Shown here: piece by piece, positions 46,013 to 58,300 of the stretch
Layout: each line of letters starts with the position of its first letter
How positions within the stretch are numbered: position 1 is the stretch's first letter
Assembly: GCA_011799875.1 (NCBI GenBank)
Contig: CM022297.1
Span: 74,652,488 to 74,716,487, forward strand
Source: Thinopyrum elongatum
Taxonomy: Eukaryota > Streptophyta > Magnoliopsida > Poales > Poaceae
Direction: 5' to 3'
Length of the DNA: 64,000 bases
The notes under the pieces: generated by a model
Told to the model about the DNA's origin: nothing
Databases searched by the model: none
The model's input: the letters and a program-made list of their open reading frames with translations, nothing else
Translations under genes and position numbers: made by a program

Positions 46013-46425
46013 CGAGGGGTCGAGGATCACCGAGGGGTCGAGGTTCGTCGAGGGTTCGAGTGTCGAGGGTCGCCGAGGGGTCGAGGGTCGTCGAGGGGTC
46101 GAGGGTCGAGGTTCGTCGAGGGTCGAGGGTCGAGGATCGAGGGGTCGAGGGTCCCTGAGTGGTCGAGGGTCGCCAAGGGGTCGAGGGTCGAGGGTCGCCG
46201 AGGGGTCAAGGGTCGTCGAGGGGTCGAGGGTCGAGGGTCATCGAGGGGTCGAGGGTCGAGGGTCCCCAAGTGGTCGAGGGTCGCCGAGGGGTCGAGGGTC
46301 GAGAGTCACCAAGTGGTCGAGGGTCGCCGAGGGGTCAAGGGTCGCCGAGGGGTCGAGTGTCGAGGGTCACCGAGTGGTCGAGGGTCGCCGAGGGGTCTAG
46401 GGTCGCCGAGGGGTCGAGTTCATGT
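46013..46425. repeat. GTCGAGGG minisatellite in the CACTA subterminal region
   Basis: Tandem units of about 19-26 bases built from GTCGCCGAGGGGTCGAGGG, with GTCGTCGAG and CCAAGTGGTCGAGG variants. Frames on both strands stay open because the unit is GC-rich and low in stop trinucleotides. The same phrase appears at 45435-45455, before the hairpin. Confidence 0.85.
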
Positions 46426-46560
46426 TAGGTATTCAATTTTTTTATGTTCTACTTGATGATGATACACTTCAGTTATATGCATATTATTATTCATGTCGGT
46501 ATTAATTTTTTTTATGTTGTACTAATTTCGTTTACTCTATGTCATGGCAGGTGTTGAAAG

Positions 46561-49018
46561 ATGGTGGGCACGGGTAAGGAGCGCTCCAAGGCTCCTTCTT
46601 CTTCGGCACGTGGTGGGAGGGGTACTTCCATTCCACCCTAGACTCTCCGGAGAGCGTTGGTCGACAGTATGAAGACATCGGTGGGCACTTCTTCGTCGGC
46701 GTCGTTGCCCACCGGGGGAGGAGGTCGGGGAGGGAAGAAGAGAGGAGGTCGGGGAGGACGTGGCCGTGGGAGAGTTAGGTAGGCTCCTACGCCTTCCTCG
46801 CCGCCACCCCTAGCTGATTCACCCGAGCACATGACTGCTAGGGTGGACACGTCTAAGGAGGAGGCTACACGGACTCCGGTCCATGAGCCCCGGGTCAACG
46901 GGCCTTTGGCCCACGAGACTCTGGACCAGGGTACGTCCCAGGAGACGCCCGGATGGGGTACCTGGCCGGATCCTCCTGAGGGGCCGAGTGGCCATGCTGC
47001 TAGTGACAGGGATCCGACTGATAGCGAGGGCGAGGTGGTTGAGGGGGCCACCATCTACCAGCGTGGTTGTACACGCCTCCCACCCGTGTCGGCGACCCGC
47101 GAGCAGAGGTGGTTGATTTTCCCTGATGGGGAGAGGTAAGTGCATTTACTCTTTTTGTACCATTTGCCTTCACGTTTCTTCAAATATCTAATGCGTTGGC
47201 CTTGTCATACTGCAGGGGTTGGCAACACGCTGATGATGTCCGCAGGCCCAACACCGTCCTTGGTGTGCTTTGCCGGCAAAACTTCCCGGGGTTTGTCACG
47301 TTGCCCGGTGAGGGTCAGGTTCCAGAGCTAGGATTGAGCTGGGAGCACTACTTGGCTGCCCCGGCCCCGCCGGAGGAGATGATCGACGGTGTCTTGTGCC
47401 ACACGAGGGCAGAGATGGTGATCAGAAAGTTTTGGGTAATTTCTCCTTTACATAATTAAAAATCTTCAAATAGCTAGTTATTGTACTAATCAATGTTGTC
47501 TCGTTTGATTGCAGACCTTCTACTGGTGTGAGGAGGGATACGAGGAGGCCGCGGCACAGGTTATCGATGCCGAGTGCAAGCGCCTACTACAAAACTTACG
47601 GCATGAGACTCGGGTGCAGGCTATTCGAGACTACTACGCCTCGCGTGGTATTAAGAAGCCTAAGCCGGCGTGCCGTGAGAAGTATCTGAAGAAGGAGCAG
47701 TACATGGCGGTAATTACCTATTCTTAAGGCCTTGTACTTAGTTTCCTTGATTTGATTCGTAGGCGTAGCGCTCAAGTTTCTCTTTACTAACTTAGGTGCC
47801 CCCGAGATGGTGTGCGGATCAGATGGATTGTTGGGAGGTGTTGGTGCATGAGTGGTGCTTAGACCGATGGCGCGCCCTCCACAACAATGCCAAGGACAAG
47901 CGTGCCCAAATGGAAGGTGTGCCACACCATCAAGGCAGCGTGAACTTATTTCAGTTCGAGCGGAACTGTGTATGTGGTTTGCTTCATGATTCATGCAATT
48001 CATTCTTCATGCTAGCTTGAGCCCTTTAATTACTAATTTACTCTGTTCCTCTCTTTCAGGCGAAACACAACAAGGTGGAGGTGCCAGAGGTGTACGACCT
48101 CTATGCCATGGCCCATACTGGCTCGTACAAGAAGGTCAAGGCATTCTCTGCGTCTCACCTCGATCATCCAGAGAACTTCACCAACATCTCCTCCCACAAC
48201 AAGCTCGTGAGGTACAGAGATGAGGGGAAGGCGAGGAAAGGGGGGGACTTTAACCTGAGATAGCAGTTTGATCCAGAGCTGGTGATGATATCTGGTGGCG
48301 GGAGGTTCCATGGCTCGATAGCCATTGGAGATGGACTTATCCGTTGTCCTCCCACTCTCCCGGAGATCAAGGCGCGCCAGTCGAGCTCCGCTCCTGAGAT
48401 GAGGCCTCGTCAATAGCCAGTCGAGCTCGCCTTCGAGGTTAGTTATACGGACTCAGCTATCTTTCCTCCATTACTTTGTGTGTGCGGCCATCGATGATTA
48501 CAATGCTAATGAGGAGTGGTGTTGCAGGCTGCTGTTCAGAGTGAGAGAGAAAAAACCAAGGCGCTTCTGGCGGAGAGGGACCGACAGGCGGAGGAGAAGC
48601 AGCGGGAGTTGGAGGAGAAGACGGCAAAGATGTTGGAGGAGGAGAGGGCACGGAATGACATGGCGAACCAGGCAATGTACGAGCTCCTCGTGGTAAGTTT
48701 CTTCTGCATATTAGCCAAATCATTCACGTAATGTTCGTTTCATTACTAACTAGTATGACTGACTCGTCAAAACCAAATGTGCAGTCTGTGTGCCAGAAGG
48801 CCGGTCAGACCCCTCCGCCAATGCCAGAGATTGCTCCGGGGACCACGGTGAGTTTAATTTGAATGGTCATTAGTTACTAGTCTTAACATTTCAGTGTCAT
48901 CATGCTAACGAGACATTGCAAATGATCTTTGGTGCAGCGTAACTCCAGACAAGCATCGCACGATCCTTCTCCAGGTGGTACTGGCACGAGCCACCCCGGT
49001 ACTTCACCTCCGTGCTGA
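46561..49018 (+). pseudogene. CACTA-associated transposon gene, eight exons, four TAG stops
   Basis: Exons 46561-47135, 47216-47435, 47515-47709, 47796-47969, 48060-48437, 48528-48692, 48785-48847 and 48938-49018 are all bounded by GT-AG and join in frame to 616 residues. The start is MVGTGKERSKAPSS, and an upstream acceptor at 46550 suggests a 5' non-coding exon. A basic Gly/Arg-rich N-terminus precedes a conserved core (REQRWLIFPDGERGWQHADD, FYWCEEGYEEAAAQ), then a coiled coil in exon 6 (KQRELEEKTAKMLEEERAR). This matches the plant Ptta/En-Spm type second protein, thought to bind subterminal repeats. In-frame TAG codons at 46639, 46780, 48261 and 48414 inactivate it. Confidence 0.82.
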
Positions 49019-49059
49019 CGGTAAGTTTTCTATAGTGTTTTCCTTAACAAATGCATAAT

Positions 49060-50048
49060 GACCTAGACTTAGCTTTATTTCCTCCAATATGCTTACCATA
49101 ATGACCTAGTCTTAGCTTACTTAGCTCCAAAATGATCCTTTTTACCTAAGTTAGCTCTAAAATGATCTACACTTAGATTTGTTTCCTCCAAAATGGCCTA
49201 AGTTAGCTCTAATATGCTTAGTTTCCTAGGTTTGCTCAATAATGACATACACTTAGCTTACTTATGTCAAAAATGGCATAATTAGCTTACTTAGGTCAAA
49301 AATGGCATAACAACCTTGGTAACCTCATAAATGTCATATACTTAGCTTATTTTCCTCCAAAATGACATAATAAGCTTAATTAGCTCCAAAATGATCAATT
49401 TTACCTAAGTTAGCTGCAAAATGACCTCAGTTAGCTCTAAGTTAGCTCTAAAATGCTAACTTAGCTCTAATATGCTTAGTTACCTAGGTTAGCTCAATAA
49501 AGACCTATACTTAGCTTACTTATGTCAAAAATGGCATAATATGCTTAGTTAACTCAAAAATGGCATAATTAGCTAGGTTAGCTCCAAAATGATCCATTTT
49601 ACCTAGGTTAGCTCCAAAAATGATCCATTTTACCGGTTAGCTCCAATATGATCATTTACCATAGGTTAGCTCCAAAATGATCCATTTGACCTAAGTTAGC
49701 TCATAAATGATCCATTTTACCTTAGTTAGCTCAAAATTATCCATTTTACCTAAGTTAGCTCCAAAATGACCCCCATTTTACCTAGGTTAGCTCCAATATG
49801 ATCCATTTTACCTAAGTTAGCTCCAAAATGATCCATTTGACCTAAGTTAGCTCATAAATGATCCATTTTACCTTAGTTAGCTCCAAAATGATCCATTTTA
49901 CCTAAGTTAGCTCCAAAATGACCCATTTTACCTAGGTTAGCTCCAAAATGATCCATTTTACTTAACTTAGCTCCAAAATTATCCATTTTACCTAAGTTAG
50001 CTCATAAATGATCCATTTTATCTAAGTTAGCTCCAAAATGACCCGTTT
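49060..50048. repeat. ~30-bp minisatellite in the CACTA 3' region
   Basis: Units of the form TTAGCTCCAAAATGATCCATT plus TTACCTAAG repeat across about 1 kb. They are irregular at the left end and regular from about 49560. There are no open frames of note. Confidence 0.9.
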
Positions 50049-50065
50049 TGCAGATTTCATTCACT

Positions 50066-50128
50066 TTCTTCTTCTTCTTCTTCTTCTTCATTTTCTTCTT
50101 CTTCTTCATTTTCTTCTTCTTCTTCTAG
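50066..50128. repeat. TTC microsatellite
   Basis: Runs of TTC interrupted by CATTTTC, directly after the minisatellite. Confidence 0.85.
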
Positions 50129-50368
50129 TCTTCTTCTAACTTTCTTATTTCCCATTTTGTAGATTTCATTCACTTCACGGAAGCTTGCATTGATGGAGGG
50201 CTTGTTTTCCCTTTCTGTTTTCATTTTGTAACAATGTGGAACTTGCTATGTGGAACTTGTAATATGTATGGATGAACTATGTATGTTGAACTTGCTATGT
50301 ATTCGATATCTCATATGTATGTGGAACTTGCTATCTATGTGTTCGATATCTCATATGTTTGCTGTGAA

Positions 50369-50369
<1 letters not shown>

Positions 50370-50411
<42 letters not shown>
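50370..50411. repeat. TA microsatellite
   Basis: About 20 TA units, flanked on both sides by TTTGCTGTGAA. The sequence just upstream (50235-50345) repeats ATGTGGAACTTGCTATGT. Confidence 0.9.
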
Positions 50412-50413
<2 letters not shown>

Positions 50414-50486
50414 TGCTGTGAAATATCATATATTTGCTGTGAAAATGGTTGGATATAAGAAAAAACAGAACAAAAAGAGGCAATGC

Positions 50487-50930
50487 AGCCTCTTTGCCGT
50501 CTGTGGCACATGGCAAAGTGGCCACGTGGCAGCAACCTGTGCAATCTGGGAGCTGACCCATTTGGTTACTTTGCCGTCTGTGGTAGACGGCAAAGGCTGG
50601 GGAGGGCATGACACGTGGCTGACGTCAGATAGAAGACGGCAAAGGGGAGGGCATGTTTGTCGTCTGTGGCAGACGGCAAAGCCTCCCGTTAGCCACCTAA
50701 TGTGGCTAACGCATGTTATTTGTCGTCCACGTTCTTTGCCGTCTGCCACCGACGGCAAAGATCCTTTGCTGTCCGCTTTGGGAAAGCAGACGGCAAATAA
50801 GCTGTTTACCGTAGCTTACTTTGCCGGATAGCTTTGCCATCAGCGGCTGACGGCAAAGAGGTTTGCCGTCCGCTTTTGGTTCCGTTGCCGTCTGCCATGG
50901 CAGACGGCAAAGAAGCTGATTCCTGTAGTG
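50487..50930. repeat. CACTA right subterminal repeat array and terminus
   Basis: At least ten copies of TTTGCCGTCTG or its reverse complement, several as near-palindromes (GCCGTCTGCC/ATGGCAGACGGC). It ends at GTAGTG (50930). Such arrays are the binding sites for the transposon proteins in En/Spm systems. Confidence 0.85.
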
Positions 50931-52829
50931 TATGATCGTACTTGAGCATTAGGTGTAGCTAATATGCGAGTGTGTTTCATGAATGGATCAATGATTGAGT
51001 ATAATGGGCTAGGGATAACTTGCTTAATTGTTGATATTTTGAAAGACATGGTTGCTTTTGATATGCTTGAGTATTGAAATATTCATGTCAAAACTAGACT
51101 ATTGCTTTGAATCATATAAAAGTTCAAATGTCCATGCTACAAAAGAAAAGAATATGTGATGAACATGTTAGGCAACATTCCACATAAAAAATTCTGTTTT
51201 TATCATTTACCTACTCGAGGACGAATAGGAATTAAGCTTGGGGATGATGATACGTCTCCAACGTATCTATAATTTTTGCTTGTTCCATGTTGTTATATTA
51301 TCATTCTTGGATGTTTTACAATCATTTTATAGCAACTTTATATCATTTTTTGGGACTAACCTATTGACTTAGTGCCCAGTGCCAGTTGCTGTTTTTTGCT
51401 TGTTTTTTACTTCGCAGAAAATCGATACCAAACGGAGTCCAAATGAAGCGAACCTTTTTGGAGATTTTTTTCTGGACCAGAAGACACTTGTTGGGCCAAA
51501 GAAGTACCAGAGGGGGGCTCTGAGGGGAGCAAAACCCACCTGGGCGCGCCTGGGAGCCAGGCGCACCCTGGTGGGTTGTGCCCACCATGGCCGCCTCCCG
51601 CACCGCCTCTTTGATCTATAAATACCCCGAAAATCCAAAAACCCTAGGGGAGTCGACGAAACACAATTCCAGCCGCCGCAAGTTCCAGAAACACCAGATC
51701 CAATCTAGACACCATCATGGAGGGGTTCATCATCCTCATTGGTGCCTCTCCGATGATACGTGAGTAGTTCATTGCAGACATACGGGTCCGTAGTTAGTAG
51801 CTAGATGGCTTCCTCTCTCTCTTTTGATTATCAATACAATGGTCTCTTGGAGATCTATTTGATGTAACTCTTTTTGTGGTGTGTTTGTTGGGATTCGATG
51901 AACTTTGAGTTTATGATCAGATCTATTTTATCCATGAAAGTTATTTGAGTCTTCTTTTGATCTCTTATATGCATGATTACTTATAGCCCCGTATTTCTTC
52001 TTCGAATCTTTGGTTTAGTTAGGCCGACTAGATCGATTTTTGTTGCCATGGGAAGAGGTAGTTTGTGATGGGTTCGATCGTGCGGTGTTCTTTACCTGTG
52101 ACAGAAGGGGCAGCAAGACAAGTATTGATCGTTAACATTAAGGATAACAAGATGGGATCTATTCCCACATGAATAGATCTTGTCTACATCACGTCATCAT
52201 TCTTATTGCATTACTTCGTTTCTTCATGAACTTAATACACTAGATGCATCCTGGATAGCCGTCGATGTGTGAAGTAATAGTAGTAGATGCAGGCAGGAGT
52301 CGGTCTACTAATCTTGGACGTGATGCCTATATAATGATCATTGCCTGGATATCGTCATAATTATTTGAAGTTCTATCAATTGCCCAACAGTAATTTGTTT
52401 ACCCACCGTATGCTATTTTTCTCGAGAGAAGCCACTAGTGAAATCTACGACCCCCGGGTCTATTCTTCTTCATATTTGCTTTCCGATATATTATTTGCCA
52501 CTTTTACTTTCAGACCTATATTTCCAAAAACCCAAAAATACCTTGCTGCACTTTTTCTTTATTTATTTTATTTTGTTTTATTGCGAGATCTATTTATCCA
52601 ATCTACCACAAATTTATCTATCTTTTTACCGTGGAGGTGTTGACAACCCCTCTTACACGTCAGGTTGCAAGTATTTGTTCTTTGTATGCAGGTACCGTTT
52701 ACATAGTGTTGCTTGATTCTCCTACTGGATTGATACCTTGGTTTTATAACTGAGGGAAATATCTACCGTAGCTGTGCTGCATCATCCCTTCCTCTTTGGG
52801 GAAATACCGACGTAGTTCAAGCGACATCA
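50931..52829 (+). mobile_element. 3' end of a second Athila-like element
   Basis: An interior remnant (50931-51247) has a purine tract AATTAAGCTTGGGGATGA before a 1582-bp LTR (51248-52829). The LTR starts TGATACGTCTCCAACG and ends CGACATCA. It is the same family as the element at 12.9-35.5 kb but in the opposite orientation and clearly diverged. The rest is missing, cut where the CACTA terminus ends, so CACTA probably inserted into it before a deletion. Confidence 0.8.
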
Positions 52830-53427
52830 CAAGCCGATTATGTTTTCTTAGAGTTTTAAAATGAGGTAAAGTTACTCACTAGGTGGCATAACTTTGCAGC
52901 TATTAAACAATAATTGTCCTTATGAATTCTGAATTTATTTATGTCCAGAGCAATTTATATATATACATCATCAAATCAAATATCTAGATTATGTGTATAG
53001 AATGAGGTACAGGGCAAATGTGAGCATTGGATGGTAGAGGGTTGGCAAAACAAGTTGTCTCATGAATGAAAGTGGATGTCCATTATGCAGTTCAAAAATT
53101 GCAAATGGCAAGAAGTACCAAAACAGGACATCGATGTAGCAGATTGTGGCCTGTAAGCCTAAGCTAGTGGAAACTGGGGGTTAGTTATCAGTGACTAGCA
53201 AAATAGCAACTGCAAGAAAAGAGATACTAGTAATTAAGTAAAAATCAGCAAGCGGGCTTGCGGTTTGAACTTTTAAGCGGGGCCATCATACATTATTATT
53301 CTTAGGGAAAGAATTTCCAATCATCGCTGACAAGAAGGTCAATTTCCAATCACGAACAAATGCAGGTCGGTAAACCCTTGTCTTCAGAAGGAGATTTGAG
53401 CCCTCTAAACCTAAAACATGGCCCTGA
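52830..53427. other. Unassigned intergenic DNA
   Basis: AT-rich and without a recognisable gene or element. Confidence 0.4.
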
Positions 53428-53780
53428 TTGTTGAATAGAGAAATGTGGAGGAGGCAGATATGTACCAAGCAGAGAGGGCGATGGCGAGGGTTGGAAGCCG
53501 CAGCCTTCGTAGTTCGTACTAGCAACAGCCAGCAGCTAGGGTTTGAAGCCGGAGACCCACCAGAGTCCCGCGCGGGGGAGTCGGGCTACGAGGGAGGCGC
53601 GGCGCAGAATTCCACCGGCGAAGCTCCGGCCGCAACCGGGGGCGATGGATCACGGCGGCAGCATAGGTGGCTCAGACTCGAAGAGCAGGTGGCGGCGCTC
53701 TCGCCATCGTACTATCGTAGTGGAGTGCGGAGTGCAGACTGTGCTTGCCGAGCCAGTTTTTTTCACCTGCTGAAACGGAG
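53428..53780. other. GC-rich island, possible 5' end of a lost gene
   Basis: A GC-rich stretch in AT-rich surroundings. On the minus strand it contains AAACCCTAGC, common in plant 5' leaders, near 53540. I could not find exons, so this may be a gene remnant or chance. Confidence 0.25.
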
Positions 53781-53831
53781 CAATAGAATTATATTGTGCA
53801 AGAAATACCTCTGTCCTGCGGACGTGGATTT

Positions 53832-54220
53832 GATGAACATGGTTCCACATCCCTTATGTATAGTAATTCAAAAAATGCTAGAAAAAAAGTCAAAAAATCT
53901 GAATTTATTTTTGTAAGATACATAGTCAACCGGTATACTCGCATATGGAGTTTCACCAAGAAACCACATCCGTGGTAATCTGAGCAAAAATGATAAAATT
54001 AAAGCTATATTAAATAACACTGTTTGATAAATGCTATTGTCACAGTTCTATTTTCTTCACTAAGAATATCATGGATGTCAATACATCACGAAACTTCACA
54101 CATGAGTAGAGTGGTCAACTAAGTTTCATACCGCGAAATTTCAGAATTTTTTAAAATTTTCCAATAATTTTATGAATTTACTATTCACATGGGTGCGCGT
54201 GAAACCATGTTCATCTTTGT
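53832..54220. mobile_element. Foldback MITE-like inverted repeat
   Basis: GATGAACATGGTTCCAC at the left faces GTGAAACCATGTTCATC at the right, and pairing continues inward for about 90 bases with scattered mismatches. I could not fix a target duplication, so family and exact ends are open. Confidence 0.55.
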
Positions 54221-54299
54221 ATTTTTGCTTTTTTCCAATCTAACATATAGCTTCAAATGTCTTAATATTGCGGGACGGAGAGAGTACATGTTTGGTCCT

Positions 54300-54566
54300 T
54301 AATTTTTTTTTAAACACTATAGTAATTGGAGTTGCTCACATACACTTATCATGCAAACGCACACACGCACACCCTATCTCTATGAGCATCTCTGAGATAT
54401 ACCTGAGATTGACGAAGTCATCACATACGTCTCGTAGTCTCCTCCTTGCCGGAAAGATTGAAATAAATTCAGAAAAATACGAGCACCGGTGCCAAGCCTG
54501 GACATAAACCCTTGGTGGGCTGGTTCCACCATAAAGAGTCTAACCATTTGAGCTATGCTTAGTTCG
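54300..54566 (-). mobile_element. Au-type SINE
   Basis: On the minus strand it starts CGAACTAAGCATAGCTCAAA. A box A, TAGCTCAAATGGTTAGA, is near the 5' end; the box B region (GGGTTTATGTCC) is decayed. The 3' part has the GTGTGCGTGTGTGCG...GTGTATGTGAGC tail typical of Au SINEs, then an A-rich end. An 11-bp target duplication TGTTTGGTCCT flanks it at 54289-54299 and 54567-54577. Confidence 0.85.
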
Positions 54567-54577
54567 TGTTTGGTCCT

Positions 54578-55388
54578 CGAACTTATGGACGCAACTTTTA
54601 AATCACTAAGGGCATCTCTAACGCGGATCCTTAAACCGACCGCATTCGTCCGGACCGAACGGTCCTCACGCGATTTGCCATCCAACACGGTACCCCAGCA
54701 GTCCACGGACCGGTCCCGACAACGTCTGTTTTCCCACAAAATGGAGACAAACCGGGATGGCTTTGCAGGCGTCCGGACTGTTGCCACGTACGCGCCGGAC
54801 ACCCCGGACCCACCCGAAAACCTCTCCCACGTGAAGCGGTTGCCGTGCATTCATGCCACTAGTCGATCAGAGCGCCAGCGCCACATTCATGCCGATCTAG
54901 AGCGGAGGCGACCTTTCACTAGTGTCGGCATTAAAGCGGCGTGCCAGCACGATCCACACCACACCACCTCGCTCCTGCTCCTCCTCACCATACCACCCCC
55001 GCCATGACCGCGAGCTCTAGCGCATTGTGGGCTAGCCTCACAACGGAGCAAAAAGCACGAGATAGCCACGCTTGCGTCGGATGGCAGGGCGTTGTGCGCG
55101 GTGGATAGAGGCCAGCATGCCGGTGAGCTCGTCGGAGGTCACCGACGATGAAGGAGGCCTTCGACAATGAGCCAGAGCCCCTGCCCACACCGATCCATGT
55201 CGGCTTCGCCATGGAGCAGGCGCCATCTCGATTTTATTTGCCACTTCCAAATATGCTATATGATGATCCAGTGTACCAGTGCACCTCAATGGTTTATGGC
55301 CTCTAGTGTACCAGTGCGCCTCAATGGTTTATGGCCGTTTATGGTGATTGAACCACAAGTCACGAGTTTGTGAGCATGCCACAAAGGC
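54578..55388. other. GC-rich MITE-like DNA and a 35-bp duplication
   Basis: From about 54603 the text (GGGCATCTCTAACGCGGATCC, then GACCGG/CCGGTC-rich) resembles the edge of a PIF/Harbinger-type MITE, but I cannot find its partner end. At 55271-55336 a 31-base unit (GTGTACCAGTGCRCCTCAAT...) occurs twice, four bases apart. No gene is visible. Confidence 0.35.
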
Positions 55389-58300
55389 CATACCCAAAAA
55401 GGCTTTCGCCCCGCTTTATAAATAAAGCAAACCGCCAGAGCCACAACATTTAAACAAGTACAAAGCACCCAAGTCCACACACACACACGAACGAACGCCA
55501 AGTGCAGATAAAGGGTTCAGTCGAGGGCACAGCTCAACAAGCACTAAAAAAGAAAAGACAACAAATGCTGCAGGAGGGCCGCAGAAGCTAATCCGGCTCT
55601 GGAGGTGGCGGAGGGAGCGGTGGCGACAAGCGGAGGGCCATCGCGTGCAGATCTGCAATGATGGAGGTGATGGCGTCCCGGTCCAGGGGGCGGCTAAGCG
55701 GCCGTCAAAGCTGCAAGTAGCCACACATTTTAAAGATCGCGTCAGTGGCACGTCAGAGAGGCACACGCTGGATGACTAGACGGTTGCGAACGGTCCACAG
55801 GGTCCAGGCGAGAACCCCGATGCAAAGCCACCTAATGTGGCGAGCACGCGGAGGGGTGGCCTGGATTTCGTCGAATAGCTAGGTCGGGGAAGTTGGAGTT
55901 GCACCAACGACCATCAACAGCCTCCCGAAAGCAGCTCCAAAGGAATTGGGCCGATACGCAGGACAAGAAGATATGGTTCGAGTCTTCGATCGTCCCACAA
56001 AGGGGACACATGCTGTCACCAGGACCATTCCATTTAAGCACCTCCACGCCAGAGGGGGTACGGCCCCGGATCCATTTCCACAGGAAAATCCGGATCTTCA
56101 GGGGGATCCTAATCTCTCACACCTAGGCAAAGGGGGCCGGGGCGGGCGTAGGCATAATGGACTGGTAAAGCGATTTGGAGAACCGCCCGGACGGCTCCAG
56201 GCGCGAGGAGATCTAGTCGAACGAGTTGTCCACGTCCGAGGTGTGCAGCACGATGCAATCCAAGAGGTTGCGCCATTCCGCCGACTCTGGTGGTCCAAAC
56301 GGTCTACGAAACGCCAGACGCCCTAAGTCAATAAGGGCCGCTTGGACGGACACATTCTGAACCACCGCTATGGAGAACAACCCAGGAAACCTGACCGCAA
56401 AGGGGAGATCCCCTGCCCACCTATCAAACCAGAACAAGGTCGATGCACCCGACCCGACCGCAATAGAGGTCCCGATGAGGAGGATTGGAAGGAGCTGAAT
56501 AACGAACTGCCAGAACTGTGAGCCACCGGACCGCTGGCAGAAGGTGAGCGGCTGATCGCGAAGGTACTTATTCCGGATAATGTCAAGCCAAAGGCCACCC
56601 TCCCCATTTGCGATATGCCACAACCACCGGGTCAGGAGGGCGATGCTCATGCATTTAGACGACATGATCCCAAGTCCGCCCTGGTCGCGGGGTCTGCAGA
56701 TGTCGGGCCAGCTCACCATATGATACTTCTGCTTATCGCCATCCCCGACCCAGTAGAATCGGGCCTGGTACTTTGGCGATCTCGTGATGGAGGGTCTCAT
56801 GGAGGCTATAGAAGCTCATGATGAACAGGAGCAGGATGGAGAGGGAGGAGTTGATGAGAATCCTCCGAGCCGCCTTAGATAGCCATCGGTCCTGCCAGGG
56901 CTCGATGCGCCGTGGGAGTTTGGCCACCATGGGCCAGAGGTCCGCGACGGAGAGGCGCGAGTCACTAATGGGGATCCCCAGATAAGTAGCGGGGAAGGAC
57001 CCCAATTGGCAGTAAAGACGATCGGCAATGGCCTGAGAGTCGGCAGGCGAGTATCCCATCACCATCACTGCGCTCTTGTCGAAGTTGATCTTGAGGCCCG
57101 ACATGTGTTGGAAACATAGCAGGAGGAACTTAAGGTTCGCGATGTCCTCCGGGCCGCCGGACACCATGATAATGGTGTCATCGGTGTACTGCAGGAGAGA
57201 AACTCCACCTGAGCCAACAAGATGGGGGACAACACGGTGGATGTGTCCCGCGACCTTAGCTCTGTCAAGGATGGCAGCAAGGGCGTCGACCACCATGTTG
57301 AACAAAAAAGGGGAGAAGGGGTCGCCCTGTCTCACCCCACAAAGGGTGGGGAAGAAGGGGCCGATCTCCCCATTAATGTTAACCGTGGTGCGGCCGCAGG
57401 AAACCATCTGCATCACATGGGTGACCCATCGATCGTCGAACCCTTTACGCAGGAGGACTTCCCGAAGGAAGGGCCAGTGGACAGTGTCGTAGGCCTTATG
57501 GAAGTCAATCTTCAGGAAGACCGCCTACTGGCGCCGGACACGGACCTCATGAAGGACTTCATGGAACACCAATACCCCATCCAGGATGTGTCGGCCCTTG
57601 ATGAAGGCCGACTGATTCCTATGGGTGATTTGGTCAGCTAGCAGGGTCACCCTATTGGCGTAACCCTTCGCCAGAATATGGAAGATCACATTGATCACCG
57701 TAATAGGGCGGAACTGGCGGATGTCCGAGGCCCCGGTCACCTTAGGGATGAGGGTGATGATCCCATAGTTCAGCCGGGCCAAGTCAATCTCCCCAACGTA
57801 GAATTCCTGAAATAGCGCCATCACCTCTGGCTTAATGACCGGCCAGAACGTCTGGAAGAACTTAACCGGGAGGTCGTCCGGCCCCGAAGCGAATGAGGGG
57901 TTCATGCCTTTGATGGCGGCCCAGACCTCCTCCTCACCGAAGGGGGCGTGAAGGCGACATTGGTCGCAGCCGAGATGCGGCAGCTGTCTTGCCAAATATC
58001 CGGGGCAAGGGCTACCCCTCCCCGAGGGGAGGGTGAAAAAAGGGCTTTATAAAAGCCATCCACATGGGCACGGATCTCATCTGGGTGTTGAAGCAGGGAA
58101 TCTCCGTCCCAGAGTAGGGGAATCGTGTTGCGGCGACGGCGGCCATTGACGATGGCCCGGAAGTAGGACGTATTAGCGTCGCCCTTAAGGACCCACCGCT
58201 GGGTTCCCCGCTGACGCCAATATGCCTCCTCGTCCGTGTAGATGACCGAAAGCTGGTCCTCGAGGTTGTACCGAAGGAGCCACTCGTCAGGGGAATGACC

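Larger units (their letters stand above)
45435..50930 (+). mobile_element. CACTA (En/Spm) element, 5'-truncated
   Basis: The right end is TTCCTGTAGTG, reverse-complement CACTACAGGAA, the CACTA terminal signature. Many direct and inverted TTTGCCGTCTG / CAGACGGCAAA subterminal motifs precede it (50487-50930). Inside is a multi-exon gene of the transposon-associated type. No left CACTA end exists at 45435; the element starts abruptly after a truncated LTR. The transposase (TNP2-like) gene is absent, so it is defective. Confidence 0.85.

Noticed and set aside
45959..46456. 165-codon frame rich in Gly, Arg and Ser
   Set aside because: It is the GTCGAGGG minisatellite read in one frame; the opposite strand is equally open.
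50250..50831. 193-codon frame across the TA microsatellite
   Set aside because: It spans a simple repeat and CACTA subterminal motifs; not protein coding.
53428..53916. 162-codon plus-strand frame as a gene
   Set aside because: Composition follows local GC content, the second half runs into MITE sequence, and no domain is recognisable.
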